Source: RGIG8775 sp045612185
GTDB taxonomy: Bacteria; Bacillota; Clostridia; Oscillospirales; CAG-272
NCBI GenBank assembly: GCA_045612185.1
Contig: JAZKYO010000092.1
Location: 1 to 64,000 of the forward strand
DNA length: 64,000 bases
Direction of reading: 5' to 3'
The notes beneath the pieces are model-generated. The model was given only the letters and a program-made list of their open reading frames with translations. It did no database searches and was not told where the DNA came from. Shown one piece after another: positions 59,914 to 64,000 of this stretch (within the stretch, counting starts at the first letter, position 1; each line of letters opens with the position of its first letter). Made by a program: the position numbers and the translations under genes.

Positions 59914-61197
59914 TTAGATACATTCAAGTGCCTGCTTGATATCGTCTATAAGATCCTGCGCGCTCTCAAGTCCGCAGGAAAAACGAACAAGGTCGGGGGA
60001 TACACCTGCAGCAGCAAGCTCCTCGTCGTTCATCTGACGGTGAGTAGCGCTTGCGGGATGCAAGCAGCAGGTTCGCGCATCCGCTACGTGTGTTTCAATA
60101 GCCGCCACCTTCAAATTCTTCATGAACTTTTCTGCAGCTTTTCTACCGCCCTTAACTCCAAAGCTTACAACACCGCACGAGCCGTTAGGAAGGTACTTCT
60201 GCGCAAGATCATAATACTTGTTACCCTTAAGACCGCAGTAGTTAACCCACTCAATCTTGTCACTGGACTGAAGAAATTCGGCAACCGCCTGAGCATTCTC
60301 ACAGTGACGTTTCATACGGACGTGGAGACTTTCAAGGCCAAGGTTAAGAATAAACGCATTCTGTGGAGACTGGATAGATCCAAAATCTCTCATAAGCTGC
60401 GCGGTTGCCTTGGTTATAAACGCTCCGCCAACGCCAAATTTTTCAACGTATACTACACCGTGATAGCTGTCATCGGGAGTACAAAGTCCGGGGAATTTTT
60501 CAGGGTACTTGCTCCAATCAAATTTGCCCGAATCAACGATGCAACCGCCAACAGCCGCGCCGTGTCCATCCATGTACTTTGTGGTTGAATGGGTAACGAT
60601 ATCAGCCCCCCACTCAAAAGGACGACAGTTTACAGGAGTTGCAAAGGTGTTGTCAATAATAAGCGGAACACCGTGCTTATGCGCTGCGTTTGCGAAAAGC
60701 TCTATATCAAGAACAGTAAGTGCGGGGTTAGCTATAGTTTCACCAAAGACGGCCTTTGTATTGGGCTTGAACTCTTTATCAAGCTCCTCAGCGGTAATAT
60801 CGGGAGAAACGAAAGTGAAATCAATTCCCATCTTCTTCATTGTTACAGAGAAAAGGTTGTACGTTCCACCGTAAATAGCTGACGAAGCGATAACGTGATC
60901 GCCGCAAGTTGCAATATTGAAAATACTGTAAAAGTTTGCAGCCTGTCCGGAAGAAGTAAGCATAGCGGCAGTACCGCCTTCAAGCTCACAAATCTTATTC
61001 GCTACGTAATCGTTGGTAGGGTTCTGGAGTCTGGTGTAAAAATATCCGCTTGCTTCAAGGTCAAAAAGTTTACCCATATCCTCGCTTGTATCGTATTTAA
61101 AAGTAGTACTTTGTACTATCGGAATCTGACGAGGCTCTCCGTTTCCGGGAGTATAACCGCCCTGTACACAAGTTGTTTCAATTCTCTTCTTATTCAT
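59914..61197 (-). CDS. metY: O-acetylhomoserine sulfhydrylase (aminocarboxypropyltransferase)
   Basis: The product has 427 residues, a Cys/Met-metabolism PLP enzyme of the longer MetY type. The PLP Lys is 207, in THSTTKYMDGHG. Other family marks are TTFKYDTSED, LTSSGQAANFYSIFN, and IDNTFATPVNCRPFEWGADI. It replaces the acetyl group of O-acetylhomoserine with sulfide to give homocysteine (or with methanethiol to give methionine). The start has GGAAGGA. It lies 24 nt after the DUF2344 gene, so it is read in the same leftward chain, and its product step directly follows metA. Confidence 0.96.
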   Translation of the reverse strand: MNKKRIETTCVQGGYTPGNGEPRQIPIVQSTTFKYDTSEDMGKLFDLEASGYFYTRLQNPTNDYVANKICELEGGTAAMLTSSGQAANFYSIFNIATCGDHVIASSAIYGGTYNLFSVTMKKMGIDFTFVSPDITAEELDKEFKPNTKAVFGETIANPALTVLDIELFANAAHKHGVPLIIDNTFATPVNCRPFEWGADIVTHSTTKYMDGHGAAVGGCIVDSGKFDWSKYPEKFPGLCTPDDSYHGVVYVEKFGVGGAFITKATAQLMRDFGSIQSPQNAFILNLGLESLHVRMKRHCENAQAVAEFLQSSDKIEWVNYCGLKGNKYYDLAQKYLPNGSCGVVSFGVKGGRKAAEKFMKNLKVAAIETHVADARTCCLHPASATHRQMNDEELAAAGVSPDLVRFSCGLESAQDLIDDIKQALECI

Positions 61198-61221
61198 TTT
61201 GAATCATCCTTCCGTTTTAAA

Positions 61222-61968
61222 TTATTTGAACAAAGTGACACCGTCTTCAAAGAAAGTGGCATTTCGCATTATTGTATAAGTTATTTTATCCGGTGAAGCG
61301 TCAAGCAAACCGCATTCGCGGTCAAGCGCCCCCAACAAAATCTCGGGATTAAGATAACTTTCCTGATTAACATTAAGCAACGTATTTATCAATACAGCAT
61401 TGCCGTTTTGCGACAGCTTAACATCGAATCTTTTTATCATCGGTATGATATTAACATCCTTTTCACCGGATTTTGTTTTTTTAGTCATAACAAGCTCTGA
61501 TTTAGAAACAGTATTTTTAATATTTTCCACTGTTTCGGAAGTCAAACCTTCCCGACAAACTTCAATGGTGTAGTCCGCCCAGACTATATCCGAAAACTTG
61601 TTTTTTGGAACATATACGTCAAGAATTCTCAGCTCATCGGTAACTTCCTTGTTAAGCAACTCCATTACGCGTTCACAAGATATTTCTCTGTCTATTCTTA
61701 TATCCACAAGCTCGCATTCGCTTTGCGCTCCTACCGAAAGTGGCGTCGCAAAGATAACCTTGGCGTGAGGATTAAATCCTTGGGTATACCACATGGGTAT
61801 GCCGGCACGCACTAAAATTCTGTGAAATGTTCTTTGCAAATCCAAGTGAGATATATACTGTAAATTTCCAATCTTTCGGAATTTTATACGAAGTGTTTTG
61901 GGTTCTTCAAGCTTTGGAAGTGTGTTTTTAAGATAACACGCTTTTACTTTTTCATTTTCGGGCAACAC
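61222..61968 (-). CDS. DUF2344/TIGR03936-family protein
   Basis: The product has 248 residues starting at GTG (a TTG follows directly) after GGGAGGTG. It carries the family sequence RIKFRKIGNLQYISHLDLQR and the conserved GIPMWYTQGFNPHAKVIFAT. The family is found only next to, or fused with, the TIGR03960 radical SAM protein and is presumed to work with it; in related cases the pair acts on tRNA or ribosomal targets, but no activity is established. Here its start overlaps the radical SAM gene by 25 bp. Confidence 0.9.
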   Translation of the reverse strand: MLPENEKVKACYLKNTLPKLEEPKTLRIKFRKIGNLQYISHLDLQRTFHRILVRAGIPMWYTQGFNPHAKVIFATPLSVGAQSECELVDIRIDREISCERVMELLNKEVTDELRILDVYVPKNKFSDIVWADYTIEVCREGLTSETVENIKNTVSKSELVMTKKTKSGEKDVNIIPMIKRFDVKLSQNGNAVLINTLLNVNQESYLNPEILLGALDRECGLLDASPDKITYTIMRNATFFEDGVTLFK

Positions 61969-63797
61969 GTTCTTTCACCTCCCAGCTTATTTGCGCCACA
62001 ACCGCTGCACTGCTCACGGCAATTGGGAGTTGTGGTCTCTCCGTATGCTTTCTCTCGCTCACGCTTAAAGAAGCTCTTATCAACTCCGCAGTCGATAATA
62101 TCCCACGGCAAAATCTCGTCCACACCGAATTTGCGGTTAGCGTAAAACGCAGGGTCTATACCGCTACGTTCAAATACAGATATCCATCTGTCATAATCAA
62201 AATACTCATCCCATGAGTCAAACATAAAACCTTCCTCACAAGCAAGTTCGAGCGCCTTTGACAATTTTCTGTCGCCGCGCGCAAGTACAGCCTCTATTCG
62301 CGAGGTGCCCGAGTCGTGATGAGCAAATTTTATCTTTTTATCACTAATTTTCTCAGCAAGGAATTTTTGTTTTTCCTCAAAGGCTTCTTTGGTATCCTGA
62401 GCCTCCCATTGGAAAGGTGTAAAGGGCTTGGGTACAAAGCAGGATACGCTGACAGTAACCTGCGGAGAGCGACCTTTATTGCGTTTGGGATTCTGATAAT
62501 AAGCCTCTATAACCGATTTGGCAAGCACTGCAATTCCCTCGATATCCTCAAGGGTTTCGGTGGGAAGCCCCATCATAAAGTAAAGCTTAACCTGATTTTT
62601 TCCCGCTTCAAAAGCCACGTTTACCGCGCGAAGAAGATCCTCCTCACGAACGTTTTTATTTATCACATCGCGCAGTCTCTGTGTTCCCGCCTCGGGCGCG
62701 AAAGTAAGAGACGAAGAACGAACTCCCGCTACTCTGTCCATAAGCTCTTTGGTAAAGCTGTCAACACGCAAAGAAGGTAACGACAGACTAACCATGTTTT
62801 CATCTGTCCAATCAAGTAACTTTGTTGTCAGCTCCTCAAGCTCGGTGTAGTCGCTAATAGAAAGAGATGTAAGAGATATTTCCTCGTATCCCGTTGATTC
62901 ATAAAGGCATTTGGCTTGTTGGTTAAGTACGTCAGCCGACTTTTCTCTTACGGGACGATAAATCATTCCAGCCTGGCAAAAACGGCAACCTCTTATACAT
63001 CCTCTGTAAACCTCAAGCATAATTCGGTCATGGACCGTTTCAATATAAGGCATGACAGGCTTTTTGGGGAAATAAGCCTTATCCATATCCTTTATTATCC
63101 TTTTGGAAATTTTTGTCGGTATGTCATCGTATATCGGTATATAAGCTGCTATCGTACCGTCTTCTTTATACTCCACCTCATAAAATTCCGGAACGTAAAT
63201 ACCCGAAATAGTTTTAGCCGCCTCATGCAAAAATTCTTTTTTGGAGAAGTTTCCACGCGCTTTCATTTCGATATAAAGCTTTGTAAACTCAACCAGCATT
63301 TCTTCACCTTCTCCAATAGAGAAGCAATCAAAGAAATCTGCAATAGGCTCGGCATTGTACGCGCACGGACCGCCACCTATTATGATAGGCTCATCCTCGC
63401 CTCGCTCGGATGCTCTAAGCGGAATTTCGGCAAGCTTGAGCATATTAAGAACATTGGTGTAAGACATCTCATATTGAAGAGTAAATCCCACAATATCAAA
63501 AGCTTTAAGCGGGTCCTTGCTTTCATGCGCCGTAAGCGGAATACCGTATTTTTTCATTTCTTCCTGCATATCCGGCCACGGGGTATAAACACGTTCACAC
63601 CAAATGTCCTCTTCGGAATTAAGCGCGCCATAAAGGATTCGGACGCCAAGATTGGACATTCCTATCTCGTATGAATCGGGAAAGCAAAAAGCCCATCTTG
63701 CCTTTACCTTATCCTTTTCCTTGATTATCTGATTGTATTCTCCGCCGGAGTATCTTCCCGGCTTTGATACGGATTTCATTATAGTACTATTGTTCAT
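61944..63797 (-). CDS. B12-binding-type radical SAM protein, TIGR03960 family
   Basis: The product has 617 residues. The N-terminal part (about 30-220) resembles a cobalamin-binding-type fold: DSYEIGMSNLGVRILYGALN, then DIVGFTLQYEMSYTN and IIGGGPCAYNAEP. The radical SAM core has Cys267-x3-Cys271-x2-Cys274 in YRGCIRGCRFCQAG for the [4Fe-4S] cluster, and TFAPEAGTQRLRDVIN further on. The C-terminal tail has a cluster of cysteines (CSGCGANKLGGERTCC). No substrate is known for the family. The gene overlaps its DUF2344 partner by 25 bp and the upstream membrane-protein gene by 4 bp, so the three are tightly coupled. Confidence 0.92.
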   Translation of the reverse strand: MNNSTIMKSVSKPGRYSGGEYNQIIKEKDKVKARWAFCFPDSYEIGMSNLGVRILYGALNSEEDIWCERVYTPWPDMQEEMKKYGIPLTAHESKDPLKAFDIVGFTLQYEMSYTNVLNMLKLAEIPLRASERGEDEPIIIGGGPCAYNAEPIADFFDCFSIGEGEEMLVEFTKLYIEMKARGNFSKKEFLHEAAKTISGIYVPEFYEVEYKEDGTIAAYIPIYDDIPTKISKRIIKDMDKAYFPKKPVMPYIETVHDRIMLEVYRGCIRGCRFCQAGMIYRPVREKSADVLNQQAKCLYESTGYEEISLTSLSISDYTELEELTTKLLDWTDENMVSLSLPSLRVDSFTKELMDRVAGVRSSSLTFAPEAGTQRLRDVINKNVREEDLLRAVNVAFEAGKNQVKLYFMMGLPTETLEDIEGIAVLAKSVIEAYYQNPKRNKGRSPQVTVSVSCFVPKPFTPFQWEAQDTKEAFEEKQKFLAEKISDKKIKFAHHDSGTSRIEAVLARGDRKLSKALELACEEGFMFDSWDEYFDYDRWISVFERSGIDPAFYANRKFGVDEILPWDIIDCGVDKSFFKREREKAYGETTTPNCREQCSGCGANKLGGERTCCPKMKK

Positions 63798-64000
63798 TTT
63801 GTTTTCCTGTTTCTGAATTTGTTAATCGTATATATTACAAAACCTATTATCCACGCAAGCTGATAACCGACAATGCATATAGGAAATACCTTGTCAAACA
63901 CACCGAATACCGAAATAACTATGACCGAACACAAGCCTACAAGCGCATAAATTATCCACAGAATATTCATAATAGAATTCGTGCGTTTAATTTTAAGGCC
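63794..64000 (-). CDS. Small hydrophobic membrane protein, N-terminus beyond window
   Basis: The reverse strand is open from the window edge to a TGA at 63796-63794, which overlaps the radical SAM start as ATGA. About 68 residues are visible. There are two hydrophobic helices, ILWIIYALVGLCSVIVISVF and ICIVGYQLAWIIGFVIYTI, then a basic tail NKFRNRKTK. The pattern suggests a two-helix membrane protein with a cytoplasmic basic end. An ATG within the visible part (63970) could be the start, giving a 58-residue protein, but no ribosome-binding site is obvious before it. I do not recognise a family. Confidence 0.55.
   Translation of the reverse strand, partial: GLKIKRTNSIMNILWIIYALVGLCSVIVISVFGVFDKVFPICIVGYQLAWIIGFVIYTINKFRNRKTK

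Noticed and set aside
61198..61221. SAM riboswitch or T-box before metY-metA
   Set aside because: Only 24 nt separate metY from the gene upstream, and no conserved box or terminator is present.
1..64000. Prophage, transposon, CRISPR or defence island
   Set aside because: No integrase, transposase, phage structural gene, direct-repeat array, toxin-antitoxin pair or restriction gene was recognised; genes are housekeeping in type and base composition looks even.

Overview
The window is a chromosomal stretch of a low-GC, spore-forming member of the Clostridia. The evidence is a PolC-type replicative polymerase, a SpoIIID regulator, CwlD- and YlmC/YmxH-type sporulation proteins, and Gram-positive-style Shine-Dalgarno sites and TTGACA/TATAAT promoters. 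The mix of Leloir-pathway, carbohydrate-active and ECF-transport genes would fit a gut-type clostridium; that habitat is inference. Most of the window is ordinary core genome. I see no prophage, insertion sequence, CRISPR array or rRNA, and only one tRNA.

Layout. 1-5 kb: a DUF624-like membrane protein cut by the window edge, a TrmH/SpoU-type RNA methylase, spoIIID, a 478-bp gap with an orphan leftward promoter, a flavodoxin-like protein, a small P-loop protein and pgi. 5-9.3 kb: a sporulation-type DD-carboxypeptidase, then the leftward operon nucleotidyltransferase-galE-galM. 9.4-12.5 kb: a Crp-like regulator and a three-gene NitT/TauT-type ABC importer. 12.6-14.5 kb: tRNA-Ser(CGA), a possible 25-residue peptide gene, a possible UDG-fold protein and a sugar isomerase-like protein. 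14.7-22.7 kb: murB-comEC, rnhA, a two-gene carbohydrate module (GH50-like hydrolase and polysaccharide deacetylase), a DUF1653 protein and a cysteine-rich protein. 22.8-33.5 kb: the leftward run pyrH-frr-uppS-cdsA-dxr-rseP-ispG-polC, covering nucleotide supply, ribosome recycling, isoprenoid and lipid carriers, membrane proteolysis and replication. 33.6-41 kb: guaB leftward; cwlD, radA and a heterodimeric ABC exporter rightward. 41-51 kb: tsf-rpsB with a structured leader, then the long leftward operon ruvC-rRNA methylase-ecfA1-ecfA2-ecfT-truA-cvpA-clpE-ymxH. 51-56 kb: DUF951-yfhO-ruvA-ruvB rightward. 56-64 kb: an M14 peptidase, then a leftward chain running from a membrane protein cut by the right edge through a B12-binding radical SAM protein, a DUF2344 protein, metY, metA and a beta-lactamase-fold protein.

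How the genes fit together. dxr and ispG make isoprenoid precursors, uppS turns them into undecaprenyl diphosphate, and murB makes UDP-MurNAc for the same wall pathway. cwlD, the DD-carboxypeptidase and perhaps the M14 peptidase would remodel spore peptidoglycan. metA carries the acetyl-CoA-type residue Glu111 and sits beside metY, which gives a short O-acetylhomoserine route to homocysteine.

Nothing here is clearly a new defence or mobile system. The points most worth following up are the orphan promoter and hairpin next to spoIIID, the 25-residue peptide gene at 12.8 kb, the rpsB leader, the cysteine-rich protein at 22 kb, an 18-bp block shared by the pgi and pyrH promoters, and two genes (rseP, ruvC) whose Shine-Dalgarno sites point to AUU/AUA rather than GUG starts.
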